Source: Haloimpatiens massiliensis
GTDB taxonomy: Bacteria; Bacillota; Clostridia; Clostridiales; Clostridiaceae
Length of the DNA: 64,000 bases
NCBI RefSeq assembly: GCF_900184255.1
Contig: NZ_LT854637.1
Span: forward strand, 59,963 to 123,962
Direction: 5' to 3'
The position numbers and the translations under genes are program-made. The notes under the pieces were generated by a model. The model was not told the origin of the DNA. It saw only the letters and a program-made list of their open reading frames with translations, and made no database searches. Below are positions 17,498 to 25,331 of this stretch, in pieces (the first letter of the stretch is position 1; each line of letters begins with the position of its first letter).

Positions 17498-18112
17498 TTA
17501 TTTATGTTTTACAATTTTTCTAACTGCAAGTACTATAGGAATTGTTATGGCTACAGCTACTATAGCCTCAGGAATTCCGTTAGCAACTCCAATACCAAAT
17601 ATGGCCTTGCCTGCTAAAGAAGCATCAATACTTCTAGCTTTTGCAAACTCTGCAGCATATAATAAGTACATCATTCCCAAGACACCAACGGTGTTAGTTA
17701 AAGAACCCAATGCTGCTCCTATGCCAATTTTTATAGGATTATTTTTATTTTTAATAGGGATTGCCTTGTAAGTATAGTAGGCAACTATTGGTATTATAAC
17801 CCTAGGGAGCACTGATACTAATGGATTCATAAATGCAAAAGATAAAAGTGATGGCACCATCATGTTTTGAAACACACTAAAGATTCCAAATATAAGTCCT
17901 ATACATATACCTACCACAGGGCCTTCGATTAAAGCTCCTATGATAACAGGAACATGCATAATGGTTGCTTTGACCCCAGGAAGAGGTATAAAACCATAAC
18001 CTGTTATGCCCAAAATGATGGATATAGCAGATAGCATACCTACAACTGTCAATTGTCTAGTTTTTGCCTTTCTGTTAGAAAGATTTGCATTATTACGTGA
18101 TTCTAAATTCAT
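17498..18112 (-). CDS. ECF transporter S component, substrate unassigned
   Basis: 204 residues with about six membrane helices, of the substrate-binding S-component class of energy-coupling-factor vitamin importers. The N-terminal block (RQLTVVGMLSAISIILG) is the helix that docks on the shared EcfT, and PGVKATIMHVPVIIGALIEG is the conserved loop-helix of the HmpT/PanT-like subgroup. No AAT module is nearby, so it would share a module encoded elsewhere (group II). I could not find a recognised vitamin riboswitch in its leader; only a short stem (AAGGAT/ATCCTT) precedes the RBS CGGAGG. Confidence 0.85.
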   Translation of the reverse strand: MNLESRNNANLSNRKAKTRQLTVVGMLSAISIILGITGYGFIPLPGVKATIMHVPVIIGALIEGPVVGICIGLIFGIFSVFQNMMVPSLLSFAFMNPLVSVLPRVIIPIVAYYTYKAIPIKNKNNPIKIGIGAALGSLTNTVGVLGMMYLLYAAEFAKARSIDASLAGKAIFGIGVANGIPEAIVAVAITIPIVLAVRKIVKHK

Positions 18113-18279
18113 AATACTACCTCCGTTCTTATTCCTTTAAGGATACAAGACGAATTTGCTGTGATCCTTATTAAATTTTATTCAGTTAAGTTTCAAAAGA
18201 ATACCTGCTGAACATATTGTATTTTACCACTTTTCTATGATAAATGGAATATAGTTTTAACTGTAAATAAAATGTTTAA

Positions 18280-18316
18280 TTAAAAAAAAGTATTTTATAA
18301 TACTTTTTTTTAATTT
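18280..18316. terminator. Hairpin in divergent intergenic region
   Basis: AAAAAAAAGTATT and AATACTTTTTTTT pair around TTATA, forming an A/T-tailed stem readable in both directions. It is between two divergent genes, so it would either insulate them or act early in one leader. Confidence 0.5.
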
Positions 18317-18405
18317 TTAGTAAAAACTTTCATTAAACGTATTAAAATCCCCATAAATTTGGTATCATATTAAATATATAAAATTTTACTACTGGGGGTG
18401 TTAAA

Positions 18406-19149
18406 ATGTCTGGAATAGTAACAGAAAAGGAGTATAATGTTCATTATTATGAAGTAGATTATAAAGGAAGAGCACTCATATCATCTCTTATGAATTATTT
18501 TGGTGATATAGCTATGGTACAAACTGAAGATCTAAAAATAGGCATGGAGTTTTTAAATCAGCATCATATAGCTTGGGTACTTTATAAGTGGGATATAGAT
18601 ATAAATAGATATCCAACATATAATGAGAGAGTAAAGGTAAAAACTTGGGCCTATGGTATAAAAAAATTCTACGCCTACAGAAAATTTACTATAACAGATA
18701 GCAGCGGAGAAGTGATAGTGGAAGCAAATTCTATATGGTTCTTAATAGATACAGAGAAGAGAAAAGCTATAAGTGTACCAGATTATATGTATGATATATT
18801 TAAAACCAACAAAGAAGAAAAAAGGACTCTTAAAATAGATAAAATAAAGAAAATGAATAAAATTGATGTAGAAAATAAATTTAGTGTGAGATATGGTGAT
18901 ATAGATACTAATAGGCATGTTAATAACGTAAAATATGTAGCTTGGGCTATAGAAACAGTTCCTAGAGATGTAGTTACAAAATATGAGCTTAAAAATGTAA
19001 AAGTAACTTACCAAAAGGAAACTTCCTATGGAAATATTGTAAAAGCTCGTACGCAAATTCTAGAAGAGGAAGATGGAATAGTATGTTTACATAAGATACA
19101 AGATAAAAGTGACAATGAGCTGGCAATTCTTCAAACTATGTGGAAATAG
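18406..19149 (+). CDS. Acyl-ACP thioesterase (FatA/FatB type)
   Basis: 247 residues with two tandem hot-dog domains. The first (about 8-125) has the conserved WVLYKWDIDINRYPTYNERV block, and the second (about 148-247) carries the catalytic region YGDIDTNRHVNNVKYVAW, with the Asn-His of bacterial FatA-like enzymes. It hydrolyses acyl-ACP to free fatty acids. RBS GGGGGTG. Its 3' end is in the border of fold-back repeat copy 2. The fatty-acid operon lies 22 kb away, so it is not cotranscribed. Confidence 0.9.
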   Translation: MSGIVTEKEYNVHYYEVDYKGRALISSLMNYFGDIAMVQTEDLKIGMEFLNQHHIAWVLYKWDIDINRYPTYNERVKVKTWAYGIKKFYAYRKFTITDSSGEVIVEANSIWFLIDTEKRKAISVPDYMYDIFKTNKEEKRTLKIDKIKKMNKIDVENKFSVRYGDIDTNRHVNNVKYVAWAIETVPRDVVTKYELKNVKVTYQKETSYGNIVKARTQILEEEDGIVCLHKIQDKSDNELAILQTMWK

Positions 19150-19154
19150 AAAGC

Positions 19155-20171
19155 ATAAATTGCGACATAATACATTGAAGAAAAATCTGATTTTAATTCC
19201 GTAATAAATGTGTAATTTGGGACCGTTCACAATACGCCAAGAACTTCTAAATGTCTCACAGTTAAAGCCCCTAAAGCTTTCAAACTCACTCGTTCCTCGT
19301 TCAAACATGAAAGCTTCTTAACGGTTCTTTAACTGTGAGACATAAGAAGTTCTAAGGCTAGTTCAATAGTCTCCAATTCCACATTTATTACTACATTAAA
19401 ATCAGATTTTTAGTTTAATATGTTTATGGCTGGAGAGGAGAAGCCTACTAAAGGATGATTTTCCTCCACTACGTTACGGAAAATCTTTAATTTATAAAAC
19501 AAATAAAAAGGCTCCCATAATCTTTTTAGGCGTAGCCTTTCGTTTAGAACTTAAATCCCGGTTATTAATAATATTTTCACTAATTGGGAGATACAATTAA
19601 TCACTTTAATTAGGTACTAGTAAATACATAATTATTAAAATAAAATATTGGATAAAATTTAATATATTTTGCCATAATGCATTGGCTTGTATAAATCTTA
19701 GCTTTAATATTTAGACTGGCTAACGCCAATAAAAGATTGTAAAGGCTTAAAAGAAAAAGCTATAATTATTCGATTAATAGTGTAATTATAGTTTTTATTA
19801 TCAAATTATTGTATTTATACATTTTTTATTCAATTAAAGATTTTCTGTAGCATAGCGGAGGAAAATCATCCTTTAGTTAGCTGTCTTCCTCATTTGATAG
19901 CTTATGCATGAACCGAAAAATCTGTCTTTAAGGTAACAATAAATATATTTTTTTAGACTATTGAGCTAGCCTTAGAAATTCTTTGTTTTCAAATTTCAAT
20001 ACCCGTTAAGAAGCTTTCATGTTTGAGCGCCGTTAGAAGCGAGTTTGAAAGCTTTAGGATATTGAAATTTGAAAACATTAGAATTTCTTAGCGTATTGCG
20101 AACAGTCTAATAAAATATATTTATTGTGGACTTAAAGACAGATTTTTCTTATGGCACTTACATCATAATTT
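19155..20171. mobile_element. Fold-back repeat element, copy 2 (full length)
   Basis: About 1.0 kb of non-coding DNA between two convergent genes. Each end is a large imperfect palindrome of about 230 bp (19187-19413 and about 19914-20153), whose loops carry AAGCTTTCA...TTGAAAGCTT. Inside each is an inverted block of about 60 bp (CTAAAGGATGATTTTCCTCC on one side, its complement on the other), so the whole unit has terminal inverted repeats of about 300 bp. The core contains a small palindrome (CTATAATTA...TAATTATAG). It is nearly identical, in inverse orientation, to copy 3 at 55.4-56.4 kb. No transposase is encoded. Confidence 0.85.
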
Positions 20172-20173
20172 TC

Positions 20174-21409
20174 TCATTTTGCGGCGCTTTTAGCGGCTAC
20201 AACTCCAGAACTCCATGCCCATTGCAGATTAAATCCCCCACAGTCACCATCCACATCTAAAACCTCTCCACAGAAATAAAGATTAGGTACAATTTTAGAC
20301 TCTAAAGTGATATGGTTAACCTCAGTAGTGTCAACTCCTCCGGCGGTTACCTGAGCATTCTTGAAGCCATTTGTACCTGATACGGTGAAGGTCCATTCCT
20401 TAAGTAGAGAAAATATATTACTTTTTTCTTTCCAATCTAAATCCCAGCAAGGTTTATGTATATTTATAACTCCAGCTTCTTTTAAAAGTATAGGTATTAT
20501 CTTTTTGTTTATTATTCCTATAAAAGATTCCTGTACAGCTCTATAGCTGAAGGTGCCCCAATGATTTTCCAAGAACTCTATTAATGATTCTTTGGAGAAT
20601 TTGGGCATAAGATCTATTTTTAATGTAACTTCATTTTTTTCACTTAAATTATAAGAAGCAACCCTGCTTAGTTGTAAAATAGGAGGGCCTGATATACCAT
20701 AGTCTGTAAAAAGTATTTCTCCAAAGTCTTTTCTCATAGACTTGCTATTTACAAAAATTTCTGCAAAACCATCAAATTTCACTCCAGAGAGAGCCTTTAA
20801 ATGATTATATTGAAGCTTAAGTTGTACTAAAGCTGGTACAGGATTTATTATATGGTGGCCTAGTGATTTGGTTATGTTAAATCCAGAGCCATCTGAACCA
20901 GTGGTAGCAGCAGACTTCCCTCCAGTAGCTATTACTAATTTTTTGCATTGAAATATTTCGGCATTATTTGAGTATATTTTAAAGCCATTTGTAGTACACC
21001 TTACCTCCTTAACTTTTGTATTTAAATACAAGGGTATACCTTTTTCACTTATGGAAAGTCTAAGCACATCTAAAACTGAAGAAGCCTGTAGGCTCATAGG
21101 GTACATTTTGCCATCATCAAGGGTTACTAAAGGAAGTCCTAGAGAGGAAAAAAAGTTAACAGTATCCTCATAGGTAAACTTATTTAAAGTATCCATAAAG
21201 AATTTAGGGTTATTACTATGATATCTTAAAGAAATTATATTCTCATTAGTTATATTGCATCTGCCGTTTCCTGTGGTGAGTATTTTTTTACCTATTCTAT
21301 CACTGCCTTCTAAAAGTGCCACATTACAGCCCATATCTTTAGCTGTGATGGTAGCAGTGATACCAGAGGCACCAGCACCTATGATTATAATATCGTATTT
21401 CAAAGTCAA
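20174..21409 (-). CDS. BaiN/RdsA-like (HI0933) flavoprotein
   Basis: 411 residues of the HI0933/BaiN NAD(P)/FAD oxidoreductase family. The N-terminal Rossmann motif DIIIIGAGASGITATI, the family block GKKILTTGNGRCNITN, FTDYGISGPPILQLSR and the C-terminal YFCGEVLDVDGDCGGFNLQWAWSSG are intact. The physiological substrate is unclear; family members reduce bile-acid intermediates or other enones. The start is problematic: only TTG codons are available (21409 or 21403), no Shine-Dalgarno is visible, and the upstream DNA belongs to an IS607-like remnant. The insertion probably removed the native leader. Confidence 0.85.
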   Translation of the reverse strand: MTLKYDIIIIGAGASGITATITAKDMGCNVALLEGSDRIGKKILTTGNGRCNITNENIISLRYHSNNPKFFMDTLNKFTYEDTVNFFSSLGLPLVTLDDGKMYPMSLQASSVLDVLRLSISEKGIPLYLNTKVKEVRCTTNGFKIYSNNAEIFQCKKLVIATGGKSAATTGSDGSGFNITKSLGHHIINPVPALVQLKLQYNHLKALSGVKFDGFAEIFVNSKSMRKDFGEILFTDYGISGPPILQLSRVASYNLSEKNEVTLKIDLMPKFSKESLIEFLENHWGTFSYRAVQESFIGIINKKIIPILLKEAGVINIHKPCWDLDWKEKSNIFSLLKEWTFTVSGTNGFKNAQVTAGGVDTTEVNHITLESKIVPNLYFCGEVLDVDGDCGGFNLQWAWSSGVVAAKSAAK

Positions 21410-21563
21410 TCGCTGCTACTCAAAACATGGTCAAATGTATCCATATTGAGATTGTTACTGCTTCAACGTACTCTGCCTTGCCTAAGCTACTACAGTTTGT
21501 ATAGCACTCCACAGTCGTTAATTCCCCAAATAGCCTTGGGTACACATATAAGTGCTTGTTTAA
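21410..21563 (-). ncRNA. Right end of IS607-like remnant, possible omegaRNA
   Basis: This is the 150-bp stretch between the tnpB stop codon and the flavoprotein start. In IS200/IS605 and IS607 elements this position encodes the TnpB guide RNA (omegaRNA) and the right end. It is less AT-rich than its surroundings and holds hairpin-capable segments (CCCAAGGCTATTTGGGG on the minus strand, and a complex CTGTGGAGTGC region). The assignment rests on position and composition only. Confidence 0.4.
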
Positions 21564-22570
21564 TTAAGCTATCTTATATTCTTTAGCATTGGCTAAATTT
21601 ATTGAAGCATTTAAATCTCTATCAATAGAAAGCCCACAACTGCATTTATAAACTCTATCAGATAGTTTTAAATCTTTCTTATATGCTCCACAACAGCTAC
21701 ACATTTTACTACTTGGATAAAATCTATCAACTATTCTTATCTCAATGCCATTTTGTTTAGCTTTTGAAATAAGTTTAATTCTAAATTCATAAAATTTTTG
21801 CCCAGCAATTGCCTTTGCTAAATGCCTATTCTTCATCATTCCACTTACATTTAAATCTTCAATAGTTATAAAACTTGGTTTTTGTTTTATTAACTCATTT
21901 ACTGTTTTATTTATGTAATCAGTTCTTATATTTGTAAGTCTTTGATGAAGTTTTTGTACCTTTACTATTTGTTTTTGGATATTTTGACGAGTAGCTTCTC
22001 CTTTCTCTTTTTTATTTCTTAATTTTAAACTTTCATATTTCCTTGAAAGTTTTCTTTGCTCACGTTTTAGTTTCTTTTCTTCTTTTTTAACTGTTTCAGT
22101 TTTGTTAATATTCTTTTTAGTTAAGCCATTATTACAAATTGCAAAATTCTTTAGTCCAAGGTCTACGCCTATTCCTTCTGAGTAAGGTTTATTATTTACT
22201 TTAATAGCTTCTTTAACTAAAATTGAAACAAAATATCTATCTGCTTTTTGACTTACTGTACCACTTTTAACTATAGAGTTAACTGGAATGTATCCAAATT
22301 CTTTTAATCTAATCCAACCTAAAGTTGGTACTTTAACCCTATGTCTTTCAATAGTCCAATCTGTTTTATTGTTCTTTGGAAAGTAAGCTTTAACATCTTG
22401 ATTTTTCTTTTTCTTATATTTTCTTTATATTGTTCGTAAGTATACTATCTTCTATTTGTTGGTGTTCTAAATGCTTTTAATATTCCTTCGTTATCCTATC
22501 TTTGTAATGTTCTAACTGATACATTAATTAACTCTACAACTTCATTTGGTTTATAATTATTATTTTTCAA
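21564..22570 (-). pseudogene. tnpB: IS607-type element remnant: tnpA start fused to tnpB
   Basis: Translated from TTG 22570 the frame begins like the MerR-type helix-turn-helix of IS607 serine recombinases (NYKPNEVVELINVSVRTLQR, then DNEGILKAFRTPTNRR) but contains two TAG stops. After YTYEQYKENI a frame change leads into TnpB at AYFPKNNKTDWTIERHRVKV. From there a continuous frame runs to the TnpB C-terminus, including catalytic GVDLGLKNFAI, TIEDLNVSGMMKNRHLAK, the zinc ribbon CSCCGAYKKDLKLSDRVYKCSC and the last Asp in DRDLNAS. An internal deletion therefore removed most of tnpA and the tnpB N-terminus. Confidence 0.85.
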
Positions 22571-22968
22571 ATGTACTCACTTCCTTTTCATAAGTACATT
22601 TTACTATAGTTAATTACTTTTATTTATATTTTAAACAACTAAAGATATCTCCTTTTGGCTATTTATAGAAAAAAGCTTGAAGGGTACCAACAAGCATTAG
22701 AGTATACAAATAATATTTTATCCTATTTAGTTTAATTATAATTATTTTATAATATTTTTTCAATGAAAGGAATAGTTAAGCATTGAGTATTGATCATTTT
22801 AATTCATTGGTTGATTTTGTATGGATGAATTAGTAAATGAGAAGTGCATCATTGATACAATTATAAAAATTAGGATATAATAAACGTAAATATAATAAAA
22901 AAGGAAGGTGAAAAACTTGATTTTTGATAAATATTTGGACTATAAAATATCAATAATCAAGTGAGTTT

Positions 22969-23340
22969 ATGGTAGCTAGTGAATTATTAAATTATAAAAA
23001 TTGGGTAGTAGTAGGAGACGTTATAAACCAGAGTAAATATGCATATAAAATTTTAGACAAGTTAAGGAATAAAGGTTTTAATGCAGTGGGAATTCATCCT
23101 AAGAAGGAGGGGGAAGGCGTTTATAAAAGTTTAAAGGATGTGCCTTTTCAAATAGAAGTTATAGATTTATGTATAAATCCTGCTTTAGGTATAGAAATAC
23201 TTAAGGAAGCAAAGACTTTAATTATTAATAAGGTACTAATTCAGCCTGGGGCAGAAAGTGAAGAAATTATTAATTATTGCAAAGAAAACAATATAATTGC
23301 TATAGAGGATTGTGCGCTAGTACAGTTATCTAATATGTAA
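22969..23340 (+). CDS. CoA-binding domain protein (YccU-like)
   Basis: 123 residues. It is a single Rossmann-like CoA-binding domain (WVVVGDVINQSKYAYKILDK at the nucleotide loop, then GFNAVGIHPK and KVLIQPGAESEEII), as in YccU. Its role is unknown; the domain resembles the CoA-binding part of succinyl-CoA synthetase alpha. The ATG at 22969 lacks a good RBS. A strong one (AAGGAAGGTG) lies 50 bases upstream in front of a 15-codon TTG-initiated frame that ends just before it, so translation may be coupled to that short leader. Confidence 0.8.
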   Translation: MVASELLNYKNWVVVGDVINQSKYAYKILDKLRNKGFNAVGIHPKKEGEGVYKSLKDVPFQIEVIDLCINPALGIEILKEAKTLIINKVLIQPGAESEEIINYCKENNIIAIEDCALVQLSNM

Positions 23341-23471
23341 GTATTTAGATTTACGTATTTAAAAAAATACATAGCTGCAAAGTCTTTTTAGGTTAAGCGC
23401 TGGTGATTACTGGTGTTTAATTTGTATGAATTATTGACAGTGTAAATTATTAAAAAACAGGGGGTGCTATT

Positions 23472-24284
23472 ATGTTTAAAATATATGCCGTCTCTGACTC
23501 TATAGGGGAAACAGCAGAACTTGTAGCTAAGGGTACAGCAAGTCAATTTAAAGTAAAAATGCATGTAAAAAGAGTTCCATACATAAAGACATTAGAAGAT
23601 GTTTATGAATTTATGAATACTATAGATGTGCCAGATAAATGTATGGTAATTTCAAATATAATTTTGCCGGAGATAAGAGATTTTTTAGTACAAAGATGTA
23701 TGGAAAAGGGTATATTTGTATATAACGTGTTAAGTCCCTGTATGAATATAGCAGCTAAAATTACAGGAGAGCAACCTATATATGAGCCAGGTGCTGTGTG
23801 GAATATAGATAATGAATATTATGAAAAAATTGAAGCTATGCAATTTGCCGTGCAGTATGATGATAGTAAGGATGTAAGTGGAATAAAGAATGCAGATGTA
23901 GTTATAGTAGGTCTTTCTAGGAGTTCGAAAACAGCTTTATGTATGTACTTGGCCAATAAAGGTATAAAAGCTCTCAATGTACCGTTAATGCCAGAAGTTC
24001 CAGTACCAGATGAATTATTACAAGTAGATAGAAAAAAAATAATAGGTCTTACAATAAATCCTTTACATCTTATTGAAATTCGCAAGCATAGACTTTTAAA
24101 ATTTGGAGGAGATCATTTTAACATAAATTATGCCAATGAAGAAAGGATATTAGAAGAATTTGATTTTTTAGATAAAGTATTTAAGAGACTTGGATGTAGG
24201 GTTATAGATGTAACTCAAAGAGCTATAGAGGATACTGCTCTTATTATAATGGAGAGTATAGGATGGGTAGAAAAGAGTATCTAA
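23472..24284 (+). CDS. PPDK/PEP synthase regulatory protein (DUF299)
   Basis: 270 residues of the kinase-pyrophosphorylase (PpsR/PDRP, DUF299) family. Features include the N-terminal VSDSIGETAELVAKGTASQF, the P-loop-like VGLSRSSKTALCMYLA (about 147-162) and the GLTINPLHLIEIRKHRL block. These proteins switch pyruvate phosphate dikinase or PEP synthase off by ADP-dependent phosphorylation and on by phosphorolysis. Clostridia commonly use PPDK, so that target is likelier. RBS GGGGGTG. It is 155 bp upstream of the tRNA cluster but separately promoted. Confidence 0.93.
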   Translation: MFKIYAVSDSIGETAELVAKGTASQFKVKMHVKRVPYIKTLEDVYEFMNTIDVPDKCMVISNIILPEIRDFLVQRCMEKGIFVYNVLSPCMNIAAKITGEQPIYEPGAVWNIDNEYYEKIEAMQFAVQYDDSKDVSGIKNADVVIVGLSRSSKTALCMYLANKGIKALNVPLMPEVPVPDELLQVDRKKIIGLTINPLHLIEIRKHRLLKFGGDHFNINYANEERILEEFDFLDKVFKRLGCRVIDVTQRAIEDTALIIMESIGWVEKSI

Positions 24285-24358
24285 CATGGCTATCCTATTA
24301 ATTAGAGAAGAAATTAAAAGGAATTTTAAAAAAAGCTAAAAAGTTTTAAAAAAATATG

Positions 24359-24387
24359 TTGACATATGGAGAATAATCTTGTATTAT
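24359..24387 (+). promoter_or_regulatory. tRNA operon promoter
   Basis: TTGACA (24359-24364) and TATTAT (24382-24387) are separated by 17 bp, about 50 bp before the first tRNA. Confidence 0.8.
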
Positions 24388-24439
24388 ATTATTTGTCAGC
24401 GCGGCAGACTAGAATGAAAAAAGCGTTGATAAATAATTT

Positions 24440-24514
24440 GGCTCCTTGGTCAAGCGGTTAAGACACCACCCTTTCACGGTGGTAACAGGGGTTCGATTCC
24501 CCTAGGAGTCACCA
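24440..24514 (+). tRNA. tRNA-Glu (TTC), copy 1
   Basis: 75 nt cloverleaf with encoded CCA. Acceptor GGCTCCT pairs with AGGAGTC, the anticodon loop is CTTTCAC (anticodon TTC), and the T-arm contains GTTCGAT. Confidence 0.96.
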
Positions 24515-24520
24515 TTATGT

Positions 24521-24596
24521 GGGCGCATAGCTCAGCTGGGAGAGCATCTGCCTTACAAGCAGAGGGTCACAGGTTCGAGCCCTGTTGTGCCCACCA
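24521..24596 (+). tRNA. tRNA-Val (TAC), copy 1
   Basis: 76 nt with encoded CCA. Acceptor GGGCGCA pairs with TGTGCCC, the anticodon stem is TCTGC/GCAGA, and loop CTTACAA gives anticodon TAC. Confidence 0.96.
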
Positions 24597-24604
24597 CATA
24601 ATAT

Positions 24605-24681
24605 GGCCCAGTGGCTCAGTTGGTTAGAGTGCCGGCCTGTCACGCCGGAGGTCGAGGGTTCGAGTCCCTTCTGGGTCGCCA
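24605..24681 (+). tRNA. tRNA-Asp (GTC), copy 1
   Basis: 77 nt with encoded CCA. Acceptor GGCCCAG pairs with CTGGGTC, and anticodon stem CCGGC/GCCGG encloses loop CTGTCAC (anticodon GTC). Confidence 0.96.
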
Positions 24682-24687
24682 TTATAA

Positions 24688-24763
24688 GCTGGCATGGCTC
24701 AATTGGCAGAGCAGCTGACTTGTAATCAGCAGGTTGTAGGTTCAATTCCTATTGCCAGCTCCA
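24688..24763 (+). tRNA. tRNA-Thr (TGT), copy 1
   Basis: 76 nt with encoded CCA. Acceptor GCTGGCA pairs with TGCCAGC, and anticodon stem GCTGA/TCAGC encloses CTTGTAA (anticodon TGT). The T-loop reads TTCAATT here and TTCGATT in the second copy. Confidence 0.96.
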
Positions 24764-24776
24764 ATAAAAATAATTT

Positions 24777-24851
24777 GGCTCCTTGGTCAAGCGGTTAAGA
24801 CACCACCCTTTCACGGTGGTAACAGGGGTTCGATTCCCCTAGGAGTCACCA
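24777..24851 (+). tRNA. tRNA-Glu (TTC), copy 2
   Basis: Identical to the tRNA-Glu at 24440; it starts the duplicated four-gene block. Confidence 0.96.
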
Positions 24852-24856
24852 TATGT

Positions 24857-24932
24857 GGGCGCATAGCTCAGCTGGGAGAGCATCTGCCTTACAAGCAGAG
24901 GGTCACAGGTTCGAGCCCTGTTGTGCCCACCA
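24857..24932 (+). tRNA. tRNA-Val (TAC), copy 2
   Basis: Identical to the tRNA-Val at 24521, with encoded CCA. Confidence 0.96.
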
Positions 24933-24953
24933 CTTATTTATAAAAATATATAT

Positions 24954-25030
24954 GGCCCAGTGGCTCAGTTGGTTAGAGTGCCGGCCTGTCACGCCGGAGG
25001 TCGAGGGTTCGAGTCCCTTCTGGGTCGCCA
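24954..25030 (+). tRNA. tRNA-Asp (GTC), copy 2
   Basis: Identical to the tRNA-Asp at 24605, with encoded CCA. The spacer before it is AT-rich and longer than in block 1. Confidence 0.96.
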
Positions 25031-25035
25031 TATAA

Positions 25036-25111
25036 GCTGGCATGGCTCAATTGGCAGAGCAGCTGACTTGTAATCAGCAGGTTGTAGGTTCGATTCCTAT
25101 TGCCAGCTCCA
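25036..25111 (+). tRNA. tRNA-Thr (TGT), copy 2
   Basis: Same as the tRNA-Thr at 24688 except for one T-loop base (A to G), which restores the usual TTCGA. Confidence 0.96.
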
Positions 25112-25152
25112 AAGTCTTAAGTAATTTTTACTTAAGACTTTTTATTTTTTTG
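25111..25152 (+). terminator. tRNA operon terminator
   Basis: AAGTCTTAAGTAA pairs with TTACTTAAGACTT and runs into TTTTATTTTTTT. Confidence 0.9.
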
Positions 25153-25331
25153 TAATATTAAATATTTAATGTTATAGATAATATTAAGTATTTAATAGTA
25201 TTATTATGTATAAGATGGGAGTTTGCATATAAAGATTTATACTATCTTTTAAAGGATAAATTAGTATAAATATAGAATCTTGTAAGTAATACATAATATT
25301 TTACAATAATATATTACTTGGGGGTATGAGT

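Larger units (their letters stand above)
21410..22630 (-). mobile_element. Degenerate IS607-family insertion sequence
   Basis: This is the extent of the remnant described for the tnpA-tnpB pseudogene plus its right-end region. It lies head-on against the 5' end of the flavoprotein gene. No duplicated target can be defined, as expected for serine-recombinase elements. The DNA from 22631 to 22968 shows no recognisable gene. Confidence 0.75.

Noticed and set aside
18113..18240. Vitamin riboswitch in the ECF S-component leader
   Set aside because: I looked for TPP, FMN, THF, preQ1 and cobalamin core motifs on the minus strand and found none.
24515..25035. Open frames over the tRNA cluster
   Set aside because: They are translations of tRNA sequence; all eight tRNAs fold normally.
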